Source: Deltaproteobacteria bacterium (lineage in GTDB: Bacteria; Myxococcota_A; Polyangia; JAAYKL01). Taken from it: a stretch of 47,648 nucleotides of DNA. Position 1 is the first letter of the stretch; each line of letters opens with the position of its first letter. The notes under the pieces are model-generated. The model was not told the DNA's origin. It was given only the letters and a program-made list of their open reading frames with translations, and did not search any database. The stretch covers positions 1-47,648 of the forward strand of contig JAFGXQ010000224.1 in assembly GCA_016936575.1 (NCBI GenBank), written 5' to 3'. Shown here one piece after another: positions 8,700-17,125 of this stretch. The position numbers and the translations under genes were made by a program.

Positions 8700-9974
8700 C
8701 TACATAGGAGTGTAGGAAATGCCTTGTAGACTCATGTTTTTTACCGAGATTTCTGTTTCCCATGCGCCCCAAATTTCCCAACCAAATGTGAAATTTTTTA
8801 AATAGTAATCATTGATATTCAAATTTTCGTGTTTTTCTCTATTGTATCGTCCAATGGCGTCCACTACAGCTTTTTTCATATCAATATCTTTGTAGCTTAT
8901 CCAGTCATGTGATTTTTCTATTTCTTCATATTCCTTTGGATAGTGGAAGTATACTGGTTTGCCTCTTACTTCGAAAGAAAACAGGGGCCACTTCTCGAAT
9001 ACGTCGGTTTTTCCGTTGAAATTGACGATCGCTATTGGGACAACAACAAAAAAGAGATCGTAACTTTTAGGTGTTTTCTGGGTTCTATTTTTGAAATAGT
9101 CACGGTGGCAGATTGTGATTCCCAGATGGAAAATTGCGTGATTGGGGTGGATGTGTGTCTTTCCAGGCCAACGCTTATAGTCGGTTCCGGGTACTGATTT
9201 ACATTTACTCAGCTTTATTTGAGCCTGAAGGAGAATGCTGTCGAAGTTTTTTACTAGAGGGCGTTGGTCAAAAGAATAATTGATTCCATCTTCTTCGGGG
9301 GACACAAAATTTTGTGTGATCAGGAAATGATTGTGTCCGTGGATTTGAGGATACTGAGGTTTTGTTCCGTCTCGCAATGGAGCATTCAAGTTAAATCCGT
9401 TTCGCCACTCTTTAGATGTGTCAAAATCGAAGGTTATTGTGGTTTCACCTGTACTTGGTGACTTTTCCATCGAAAGTTTTTTTACAACATTCCCTTCGGG
9501 ATCATTAATTCTGTAGACAAGCGCATTTCCTTCTATATTGGGATTGGGAACTTGATGAAGGAAATACTTTTCTCCAATCTCAATGAAGTACGTATATTGA
9601 CTGTCGTCTTTCGAAATGCCGTTTTCTGAACCCAATATTTTTTGCGATATAAGATTCTGGCGGGATGTCCATTTTTGGTACTGTTCCTTATATCCTGGAG
9701 TGCCTTTTAGATTTAAGGTTGGTCGAATTCCCTTGTCCATTAGATTTGGATTAGGTAACAACTCGCGCTTTAAAACGACGGAACTGTTATCGTCGACATG
9801 CTTTGTTGATGTTGGATTGGGGATTGGTACAGGAGATGAGGATATTGATAAGGGATAGTCTGATAGAGACTCTGTCTTTTTTGTATTTTTCTCATGACCA
9901 CATGAGCAACAAATGCTGAGGAATACTAGTAGATAGAGAAGAACATAACGTAAAACAAATTTACGGTCGTGCAT
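8700..9974 (-). CDS. putative lipoprotein, unknown family
   Basis: A 424-residue protein of no family I recognise. The N-terminus has the form of a lipoprotein signal: a basic start, hydrophobic YVLLYLLVFLSI, then a CCSC cluster (Cys22, Cys23 and Cys25) where lipidation could occur. A Pro/Ser/Thr-rich linker follows to about residue 60. The rest is rich in aromatic and charged residues, with a C-terminal FTFGWEIWGAWE segment that recalls beta-sandwich carbohydrate-binding proteins; that resemblance is weak. It sits between two sulfotransferase-like genes in one apparent operon, so a role in handling or binding the sulfated polysaccharide at the envelope is possible. An AAAGG ribosome-binding site precedes the ATG. 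Confidence 0.7.
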   Translation of the reverse strand: MHDRKFVLRYVLLYLLVFLSICCSCGHEKNTKKTESLSDYPLSISSSPVPIPNPTSTKHVDDNSSVVLKRELLPNPNLMDKGIRPTLNLKGTPGYKEQYQKWTSRQNLISQKILGSENGISKDDSQYTYFIEIGEKYFLHQVPNPNIEGNALVYRINDPEGNVVKKLSMEKSPSTGETTITFDFDTSKEWRNGFNLNAPLRDGTKPQYPQIHGHNHFLITQNFVSPEEDGINYSFDQRPLVKNFDSILLQAQIKLSKCKSVPGTDYKRWPGKTHIHPNHAIFHLGITICHRDYFKNRTQKTPKSYDLFFVVVPIAIVNFNGKTDVFEKWPLFSFEVRGKPVYFHYPKEYEEIEKSHDWISYKDIDMKKAVVDAIGRYNREKHENLNINDYYLKNFTFGWEIWGAWETEISVKNMSLQGISYTPM

Positions 9975-10009
9975 TGCAATACCTTTATTAAAAGTTTGGG
10001 TGACCAGTA

Positions 10010-10861
10010 CTAGTCAATCCAAGTATATCGAGCATTCAATCGTTCGACATCATGGGCGTATGTTCCCTTCACAATATCATTTTGCATAGCTGATACTATC
10101 TGATGCTCAAATTTTTCTTTGAATTTTAATGACGACACATATTTAATAAACTCTGAACGCTTCTCGTGTCCCTCGCTACATGCTTGGTCAAATTGTCGGA
10201 TTAATTCGGCAGCAGGAAGTGGAATGGATGGGTTTATTTTTTTTCTGTCATTGTTTTTGTCAATTTCGATGTCGAATTGTTTGAAGAAAAGGCTCACAAT
10301 GTCACTTTTGTGTTTATCATAGTCGATGAGATACACGTTCTCGTCCCCTATATGACGTGCCCAATGATCGACAAGTTGATTAATACGAATGAACTGAAGT
10401 TCTCGTCGGGCGAATGCATAGACATCTTCACCATCTTTAATTCCCCAATTTACTTTAACTGCTTGTAGATATGCCGATAAAAGGTAACCTGTATAGTTTC
10501 TCACTGCGACTACGATCTTGATAGGCAAACCATGCACCGTACATCTTCGAATAAGTTCACTAATGTGAGCGGGGTTATCTCGAATAAGAAATTCGCTGGA
10601 AATAATAGTGCTCTTATTTCGACTAGAAGCATATTCTAATAGTTGGTGCCACCCTTCTTCAAATAACTCTGGCGTGAAACTGGGATGGTTGGAAGCAAAC
10701 GCATTGTGTGCGCCATGTAGTATTCCACACGGCGCAAAACTAGCTTGTTCTGTATCGTCAGTAATTAAGGATAAACCTATGGACTGGATAGCAGATGTTG
10801 CTGTTTTGCCGATTCCGGGGTGAAAAACAATTGTTCCTGGTGCATTTAACATTTTGTTCAT
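10010..10861 (-). CDS. sulfotransferase-like protein 2
   Basis: A 283-residue protein with a divergent PAPS loop, FHPGIGKTATSAIQ (residues 13-26), and a 3'-phosphate-binding element VAVRNYTGYLLSAYL (118-132) with the expected Arg and Ser. A TIISSEFLI strand near residue 85 is common to the three proteins of this cluster. It is shorter than the other two and most divergent in the first loop, which has G-K-T-A-T instead of K-T-G-T-T. It is the first gene of the minus-strand set and is followed by the lipoprotein gene after 35 nt. Two Met codons (residues 1 and 4) could serve as the start. Confidence 0.7.
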   Translation of the reverse strand: MNKMLNAPGTIVFHPGIGKTATSAIQSIGLSLITDDTEQASFAPCGILHGAHNAFASNHPSFTPELFEEGWHQLLEYASSRNKSTIISSEFLIRDNPAHISELIRRCTVHGLPIKIVVAVRNYTGYLLSAYLQAVKVNWGIKDGEDVYAFARRELQFIRINQLVDHWARHIGDENVYLIDYDKHKSDIVSLFFKQFDIEIDKNNDRKKINPSIPLPAAELIRQFDQACSEGHEKRSEFIKYVSSLKFKEKFEHQIVSAMQNDIVKGTYAHDVERLNARYTWID

Positions 10862-11252
10862 GAGAATAGACTATGATTAATGCTGCTGATGAACGTCAGC
10901 AAAAATTTTTGATTTTGTTTTTGAGACGGCTCCAAAACGAACTCACTTATTTTTTTAACTTGAACCGATTAGAACGTCGTCAAGTATAAAAATTGTTTCA
11001 TGCAATGAAATTAAATTTGAACTATCATTCCTCGAACCGTAATATAATTCTATTGAAACTTAATTGTCCAGCATATTGTGAATGTTGTCGGGCTTGTTTC
11101 TAAAAATTTGACAACCAGAAGCATTGTGTGTCTTTAGAAAAAGAACATCCTTTGGGCGTGCGTATTTAACGTTGTGATTTGGAACTATTTCCTGCATAAC
11201 TGTGTTGCTTTCTGTTAAATAGTTTACACAAGTCAGTATAAGGAGAAGTGGT
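10862..11252. other. AT-rich intergenic region with gene remnant
   Basis: A 391-nt AT-rich stretch lies between two divergent sulfotransferase genes. The part 10862-11059 contains no gene that I can see. The part 11060-11197 holds a short minus-strand reading frame that looks like a sulfotransferase remnant (listed separately). Promoters for both neighbours should lie here, but I find no clear sigma-70 pair. Confidence 0.5.
11060..11197 (-). pseudogene. possible sulfotransferase remnant
   Basis: A 45-codon frame contains KDVLFLKTHNASGCQIF, which resembles the N-terminal PAPS loop (hydrophobic strand then K-T-H-K-x-G/S-S-T) of galactose-3-O-sulfotransferase-type enzymes. It stops 15 codons later, with no 3'-PAPS element and no continuation visible in the next 200 nt. 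The frame is open further upstream to 11287, overlapping the start of the divergent sulfotransferase gene. The best reading is a decayed fourth sulfotransferase of a different subfamily. A chance match is possible because the motif is short. Confidence 0.35.
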
Positions 11253-12275
11253 TTGGTAGACCTGATTATACATCCTGGGCATCCCAAATGCGGTTCAACA
11301 TCGATCCAAAAATTCTTGTTGAGAAATCGTCACAAGCTTGAGGAAAAAGGTGTATTTCTGCCTGACGATAATTTTTGTTTTTCTTTTAATAAAAACTATC
11401 GCCGCAGTGTTGAGACGCCTCGAAAGTTTTTTAAACAGATTCTTGATACAGAGAATTCTAATCAATTCGCCGGCAGCTTGTCGCGTTTTAAAGATAGAGT
11501 ACAGAAACTCAATATGTTGGCGAAAGAAGCTGGGTGTAATAAGATTATTGTGTCAGCCGAAAACTTGGTCAACAAGTTGTCGTCCGTGGCAAGTTCGGAG
11601 ATTCATAATATTTTCAGAAAAGAATTCAATGATAAAAGAGTTGTGTATTTTGTTCGACGGCAAGATGATTTTATTTTATCTGCATGGCAGCAATGGGAGC
11701 ATAAAAGAGGGCGAAAACTAAAAAAATATGTGCAATATTGCAAGCGCAATAAAATTCCCAATTACTTAAAAGCTGTGCGTTTTTTTGAAAAAGCATATGG
11801 TAAAAACGCTTTAAGAGTTATTCCTCTACATAAGAAATGCTTAATTAACGCGAATCTATTTGAGGAATTTCTGTTTCAAGCAGAGATACCTAGCGAAGGT
11901 ATGAACTCTGAGGAAATTGTGGCAAATGAGGCATTGAATCCCTATTTATGTGACATTTTATCTTCGATGCCAAAAGTCTACAAGGATGTTCATGATGTTG
12001 CGATTAAAGAATCATTATTTAGAATTACGCAGGGGGCTTCAATACTCTCTAACAAGGGGAAAAATTATCTTAATTCAAATGCTCGCAAAGAAATAATGTC
12101 TCTTTTTCGAGATGATAATTTAATTCTTCACAAAGAATATTGCCATCGTGATTACGATTTCGAATCTGTTTGGGGTGATCAGGTATTAGGTAATAAAAAA
12201 TTGCTATCAGAAAATGAGCAATTGAAACGACTATTACGTGTTTTTGTAAAAGCTGCTTTGCGCGGGAATGTATAG
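11253..12275 (+). CDS. sulfotransferase-like protein 3 (TTG start)
   Basis: A 340-residue protein with a canonical PAPS loop HPGHPKCGSTSIQ (residues 7-19) and 3'-phosphate element FVRRQDDFILSAW (133-145), very like that of protein 1 (IRRQDEFIVSAYS). The shared IIVSAENLV strand is near residue 98. The start is TTG at 11253: an AAGGAG Shine-Dalgarno at 11240-11245 is spaced 7 nt from it, the PAPS strand begins at once, and there is no ATG nearby in frame. It is transcribed alone on the plus strand, and its codons are strikingly AT-rich compared with the flanking operons. It probably sulfates a polysaccharide; the substrate is unknown. Confidence 0.8.
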   Translation: MVDLIIHPGHPKCGSTSIQKFLLRNRHKLEEKGVFLPDDNFCFSFNKNYRRSVETPRKFFKQILDTENSNQFAGSLSRFKDRVQKLNMLAKEAGCNKIIVSAENLVNKLSSVASSEIHNIFRKEFNDKRVVYFVRRQDDFILSAWQQWEHKRGRKLKKYVQYCKRNKIPNYLKAVRFFEKAYGKNALRVIPLHKKCLINANLFEEFLFQAEIPSEGMNSEEIVANEALNPYLCDILSSMPKVYKDVHDVAIKESLFRITQGASILSNKGKNYLNSNARKEIMSLFRDDNLILHKEYCHRDYDFESVWGDQVLGNKKLLSENEQLKRLLRVFVKAALRGNV

Positions 12276-12397
12276 CGTTCCGGTCTGCATATTTCCCACC
12301 GAAAACAAAATGCGGTTGCGTCACAGTATCGTTGCGATTGAAAAGGGAGACGCCTTAAGGGGGGAGATAGACTCGGTCAGTCCATTGTCATAGATTG

Positions 12398-15300
12398 TCA
12401 TTTCGACAAAACGTTTTTATAGTGCTTAATGATATCAAAATCCGGCACGCCGCAGAAATCGTTTTCGAGGTGGAAGATTTTTCGGGATTCGTTGTCCCAT
12501 AGATCACATTTAACTGCTTGTTCGTATAAAGACTGAATGTCATGGCCGGTGGTATTGAAGAGTGTTTTTAGATTGGTGCCGCAAATATTTACCATGTCTG
12601 TGATATACCCGATGACGCCTGCAGTAATTTGCTCGTTGATTTTGAACATGCTTTTTAGCGATTCAGCTTCTTTGAAGTTGGGCTGAAGTGTTCCATTTTC
12701 GATACTGAAATGTGTCAGCTGGCCGACCGGAGAAGTGAGCCAGGCTTCCAATAGCAGGCTGAACCTATAGAGGGGAGCTTTTGCATTCATTGCCGCATTG
12801 CTGACAAAACAACCATGCGGGGCGTTTTGCGCTGTCGCCCATTGTTTGGATTTCATGTTGGTCGCAAAATAATACCCATCGATTGGCTTATTGGTGAGGT
12901 CGCCCAAATATCTCTGAATCGTTCCCGCATATCCCAAATCAACCACTGCCGGGCGCAAAGCGGATTGGAATTGTATGTTTGACAAGTATTCGAGAAGAGC
13001 TTTCTTTTCAGTCAGCGCCAATTCAGTCATTTCATCCAATAATGGATTCAGTGCCTGCAAAACGATTTTGGTATCTCTTGGAATTTTTACCTGCTGCGAC
13101 CTGATCGAATCGTATTTTTCGGGAATGATGAACCCAAATCTGTTTTGAACCAAATCTTCAACAGTACCTTCAAATTCATTGCTTTTGATAATCTGCTCAA
13201 TCAACGCAAGGTTTTTATCGAGCGCGCCCAGGACGGCCCGCCTTGAAATCAGCATGTATTCAGTCGGCGGTTGGGGTGTAAGGAGCTGTTTCACCTGCGG
13301 AAGACCGACAAACCGGTCGTATATTTCTTTTAAAAAATGCCCCTCTCTTGCAAGAAAGAACACCGCATCATTTTTGTTGGCCGCAATTTGAGATGTCAGC
13401 CACACCATGAAATGCATGACAGGCGGGCCGAAGGCACAGTAGCCGGTATCGAAAGGCGTGTTGAATTTTTTATTCAGCCGGAATTGTTTTTTTCCAATAA
13501 ACGGGTTGGCATACAATCGTTCGATAACGGGGCCGAACGCTACTGACAGAAATGTGTTTCCTTTGGATTTGTGTTGAAACGGCCTACCGGCATCGGAATT
13601 GAAAAACATATTCGAAGGAGACATCACGTGGAAGTTGTTAATTTTGCGGTCTCCAGATAGTTGGATGTCGGAGTGCTCGTTATCTCCAAAGTGAATAAAG
13701 TTGCTTCCGTGAATTTTCTCGGCGGTAATCAAGTGGTCCCACATGGTTCCCAAATCTTTTCGCAAGTTTATTTCAGAGGAAAGATACAGCTTGTGGTAAC
13801 CGTTGATTTGATTCAGTGAAAGCAACTGCTTCACATGCGACGCTTTCAGATACATATCACTAGCGAGAATAACGCGTTTGTTTTGTTCAATCGAAAAATT
13901 GAATAAATCGATCATTTCAGGCCGTGGCCTGGTGATTTCGCATTCGAATTCAAATTCTCGCTGATAGGCGTATTGAATGATTTCTTCACTCAATAATTTT
14001 TGCAGCGACATTTCCTGATATATGTCGTCATAGTCCACGTCTGCGCGTTTTCGTTGTCGAGCAAGCTGCTCCGCTTTTTTGCGGATTGCGTGGTACTGTG
14101 ACGACGTGTCGAATTTTTTGTCGATTTCTTGTTCAATCAGATCAAACAAACTATCTGGAGACAGCAGCGGTCTGGTTATGAGTGTGTCGAAAATATCAAA
14201 CGAAACGGTGTCGGCCTGACGTATTTGTTCGCGGGCGATGTCGAGTGTCTTCGAGGTATATTGGGCAAAGTTTTTACTGCCGAATCCGTACAAAAATCGC
14301 CGGTCGTGTAGATTGACTTCGGAATATGTGTAGTTGTTGTGCTTGGCAAGTAACGCAAAAATGCGTTCGAGCGCATGTGCCATTGTACCGTCATTCGGAA
14401 TCGGTTCATCCGGAAAATCACTTAGTTTGATTCGGCCTTCAAAAAGCTGGTGCAATGCCGCCGGATGAAACCAGAACATTGACCCGAGGGGATAGTCGAT
14501 ATATCCGTGAATGGGGATGTTGATTCCCAATTTTTTCATTAGGCGAGACGCGGAACCGTGATTGGATAGCCATGTGTATGCCCAATACGGGAAGGTTTTA
14601 CACTCTGGATAAACGACACCAAGATTTTTAGACTCCTCGAATAGCGTTAAAATATTGTTCACTGTTTTTTCTGAGCCGAGTAGCGGAGAAATGAGCTCAT
14701 TGCGCCAGTGAGATTGTTCTTTTCCGGTATAGAGCGACTTTTTTGTGTGAATTTTGCATACGTAGTCGTAGGAAAGAATCTCCTCTCGAAACGTAATGAG
14801 TGTCGGCGCCATGTCACGGCCTTTGTTGGGGGCATTTTTTATGAGTAACTCGCCCTTGTGATGATTTTTTTCGGCCCATGTTTTGGCGATTCGTGTGCCT
14901 TCGTCACTGGTTACACTCAACAATACATCGTACGTGCCTTTGATGTTTTGGGTGTATTCAAGAAGCTCTTCGATAAGGTCGTCGTAAAAACCGTGAATGA
15001 GAACAGCGATTTTTCGTTGGCTGATGTCCGGAAATGAAACAGGCGTAAACGGAACTACGTTGTTGATGTGTTCGATGGTTTCTCGACCTTCGTTTTTTCC
15101 AAATTCAATATAATGTGCAAACGGGTTTTGATTTGACGTTTTTACGTCCTCATACTGAAGCATGTAGAATAGCGGGTCGAACCATTGACTCGGTTTTCTA
15201 CCTTCGCGAAATCCATGCATTACAAAATGGGCAATGGGGTCACTTCCTGATGCTTTTACATCCGGGTTGTTGCCTAGATAGTACTCGTTATCGAACAAGC

Positions 15301-16936
15301 CGCTTTTTCTGATAAAATGTATATCCCGCTCGAACTGGTTGATGAATCGTCCTTCATTTCTGCCGTGTTGAATCCAGTGAACCAGAGGGTTGTGTTTTAC
15401 ATCTTTGTAAAAGTCGCAGTAGAAGGTCGGGTCGAACTCGGCGAACGGCCGTCTGCCTTCGCCCACACCATAAAGTATGAAATGTCGAATGGGATTTATT
15501 TCGTTCCAGTCGATGTCGTTGTAGGTGTTGGTGTAGAACTCCAGGTTGAACATATTGCTGGATTCAATGATTCTGGTTTCGTACTCGACTCGATTGATAT
15601 ATCGATTTTCTTTTTGGCCCGACACCAGCCAGTGGAGCAGGGGATTCACATTTGATTTTTTTACGTCGGGGTATTGCTCGAGATAAAACGTACAGTCAAA
15701 TTCTTTTGACGGATTGGCTTGCGGTTCTGCACCGCTTTCGTAAAAGTGTTGCGCGGGGGATAGCCCCTCCGGAATGTCAACCTGAGCGGAATAAAACGCT
15801 TCATCAAAATAGGGAGAGTCAGATATTAGCGAAACATATTTCGTTTCCGGGGTGCAGGCACGGTTTTCCTGCCTGCCGATTTCAATGTAGTGAACGAATG
15901 TATTCATCGTTTCAGCGTCAACATCTGCGTATTCTTGGGTATAAAATGTCGGGTCAAAAAAAGGTGCGGGTCTTCTACCTTCCGCGCATCCGTGCGTTAA
16001 GAAGTGAGAGATGGGGTCTCCTGCCCCTGTAGCCACGTCAGCGTTATGTTCGAGATAATAAGATTCGTCAAATAAACCGCTTTTAAAAATCAACTCTTTT
16101 TCATATTCCAGACGAGTCGCCTTGCGGCCTTCCATCCTTCCATGACTCAGCCAGTGAACCAGTGGATTTCCACCGGAATCGGCAACATCAACATATCGGT
16201 CCAGATAGAAAGCGCATTCAAATCTGACAGACGGGTTCTTCAGTGCTGAATTCGGCTGCTGTAAAAAGTGCTGGATTGCAGATTCGTTCACAGGAACAGT
16301 TGCCTGCCCCCGGTAGTATTCTTCATTGAAATAGCCGCTGTTTGCAATCAGCGACTCCGGGGTTGCTGTTTCAGGACTGGGAATACGGTGTTCATTTTGA
16401 CCGAATAGAATGAAGTGGATGAACGGATTGCCTTCGGCACGACCGACATCTTCATAATACGTCGCATAAAACCGGGGGTCGAAATTCGGGCGAGGTTTTT
16501 GATTCTGTTTCCAGCCCTTTTTGACATAGTGAGCAATCGGGTCTTTGTGAATTTCAGGTGTATCACCCGCGTGTTGAATATAGTATTCCGCATCAAACAG
16601 ATTGCTTTTGCGGACGATTTGGATTTCGTATTCGTCACGATTGATGAACCGTTCTTCTTTTTTTCCGGAAAGCAACCAGTGCAAAAACGGGTTAATGCCC
16701 GCATTCGCCACATCTACGTAGTGTTTGAGGTAAAATGCACAGTCGAATTGTTCGTTTGGGTTACATCCGTTTTGTGCGCCGATAGTGAGAAAGTGTTCCA
16801 CGCATTGAGCCTTGTTGCCGGAGCAGAACTGCTGATAATACTGTTCGTCGAATTCTGTGCTGCGCTCAACGACGGCAACGAGTTTCTTGTCGGGGAGGGG
16901 TTGCGTTGTGGTTTCTGATTCTGGTATTCGGTTCAT
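12398..16936 (-). CDS. repeat-RgpF-HAD multidomain polysaccharide protein
   Basis: A 1512-residue protein in three parts. Residues about 29-619 are 14 tandem repeats of the type F-D-x-x-F/Y-Y...D-V...N-P-x-x-H-x-x-x-x-G...E-G-R. Residues about 640-880 match rhamnan synthesis protein F (RgpF): NAPNKGRDMAPTL, VCKIHTKKS, and the LGSMFWFHP region. From about 910 a HAD-type domain begins with FDIFDTLITR (913-922), continues with LASDMYLK and HFGDNEHSD, and is followed by a long C-terminal region seen in COG5610-type proteins. I chose the ATG at 16936 because AAGGAG lies 11 nt upstream; an in-frame ATG at 16984 lacks this. It is the distal gene of the kps operon. Likely role: rhamnose-containing glycan assembly. 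Confidence 0.85.
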   Translation of the reverse strand: MNRIPESETTTQPLPDKKLVAVVERSTEFDEQYYQQFCSGNKAQCVEHFLTIGAQNGCNPNEQFDCAFYLKHYVDVANAGINPFLHWLLSGKKEERFINRDEYEIQIVRKSNLFDAEYYIQHAGDTPEIHKDPIAHYVKKGWKQNQKPRPNFDPRFYATYYEDVGRAEGNPFIHFILFGQNEHRIPSPETATPESLIANSGYFNEEYYRGQATVPVNESAIQHFLQQPNSALKNPSVRFECAFYLDRYVDVADSGGNPLVHWLSHGRMEGRKATRLEYEKELIFKSGLFDESYYLEHNADVATGAGDPISHFLTHGCAEGRRPAPFFDPTFYTQEYADVDAETMNTFVHYIEIGRQENRACTPETKYVSLISDSPYFDEAFYSAQVDIPEGLSPAQHFYESGAEPQANPSKEFDCTFYLEQYPDVKKSNVNPLLHWLVSGQKENRYINRVEYETRIIESSNMFNLEFYTNTYNDIDWNEINPIRHFILYGVGEGRRPFAEFDPTFYCDFYKDVKHNPLVHWIQHGRNEGRFINQFERDIHFIRKSGLFDNEYYLGNNPDVKASGSDPIAHFVMHGFREGRKPSQWFDPLFYMLQYEDVKTSNQNPFAHYIEFGKNEGRETIEHINNVVPFTPVSFPDISQRKIAVLIHGFYDDLIEELLEYTQNIKGTYDVLLSVTSDEGTRIAKTWAEKNHHKGELLIKNAPNKGRDMAPTLITFREEILSYDYVCKIHTKKSLYTGKEQSHWRNELISPLLGSEKTVNNILTLFEESKNLGVVYPECKTFPYWAYTWLSNHGSASRLMKKLGINIPIHGYIDYPLGSMFWFHPAALHQLFEGRIKLSDFPDEPIPNDGTMAHALERIFALLAKHNNYTYSEVNLHDRRFLYGFGSKNFAQYTSKTLDIAREQIRQADTVSFDIFDTLITRPLLSPDSLFDLIEQEIDKKFDTSSQYHAIRKKAEQLARQRKRADVDYDDIYQEMSLQKLLSEEIIQYAYQREFEFECEITRPRPEMIDLFNFSIEQNKRVILASDMYLKASHVKQLLSLNQINGYHKLYLSSEINLRKDLGTMWDHLITAEKIHGSNFIHFGDNEHSDIQLSGDRKINNFHVMSPSNMFFNSDAGRPFQHKSKGNTFLSVAFGPVIERLYANPFIGKKQFRLNKKFNTPFDTGYCAFGPPVMHFMVWLTSQIAANKNDAVFFLAREGHFLKEIYDRFVGLPQVKQLLTPQPPTEYMLISRRAVLGALDKNLALIEQIIKSNEFEGTVEDLVQNRFGFIIPEKYDSIRSQQVKIPRDTKIVLQALNPLLDEMTELALTEKKALLEYLSNIQFQSALRPAVVDLGYAGTIQRYLGDLTNKPIDGYYFATNMKSKQWATAQNAPHGCFVSNAAMNAKAPLYRFSLLLEAWLTSPVGQLTHFSIENGTLQPNFKEAESLKSMFKINEQITAGVIGYITDMVNICGTNLKTLFNTTGHDIQSLYEQAVKCDLWDNESRKIFHLENDFCGVPDFDIIKHYKNVLSK
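15080..16852 (-). repeat. 14 tandem protein repeats in tetrads
   Basis: Within the large protein, the repeats fall into four classes by length and ending. A (35-36 residues, no D-V motif) opens with FDEQYY or FNEEYY. B (50) opens with FDCAFYL or similar and ends in an R-x-E-Y-E segment. C (38) carries DPIAHY-like cores and ends R-x-P. D (about 50) opens with FDPxFY. The order is ABCD, ABCD, ABC, a D/B hybrid of 47, then C and D. This implies duplication of a 174-residue tetrad followed by an internal deletion. Function is unknown; similar repeats occur in surface-polysaccharide proteins. Confidence 0.85.
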
Positions 16937-17125
16937 TGATTCGAGAACTCCTTCTCGGGTTCGTTCTGCGGACCGCAGGGCCAATTGTCATCATGTTCGC
17001 CCAAGGGTGAAACACTACTGCTGTGCGAGGCGGTTTCCTCTCTCGATACAGTTTTCGAAGCATACATAATTCTTGAGGCGGAGAGAAGTCACTAAGTGCG
17101 TAAAATTGGATTCGCCGGCCATGAA

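Noticed and set aside
16966..16978. GC-rich palindrome CTGCGG-A-CCGCAG between kpsD and the repeat protein as a terminator
   Set aside because: No T-run follows it on the minus strand, and the downstream gene appears to belong to the same operon.
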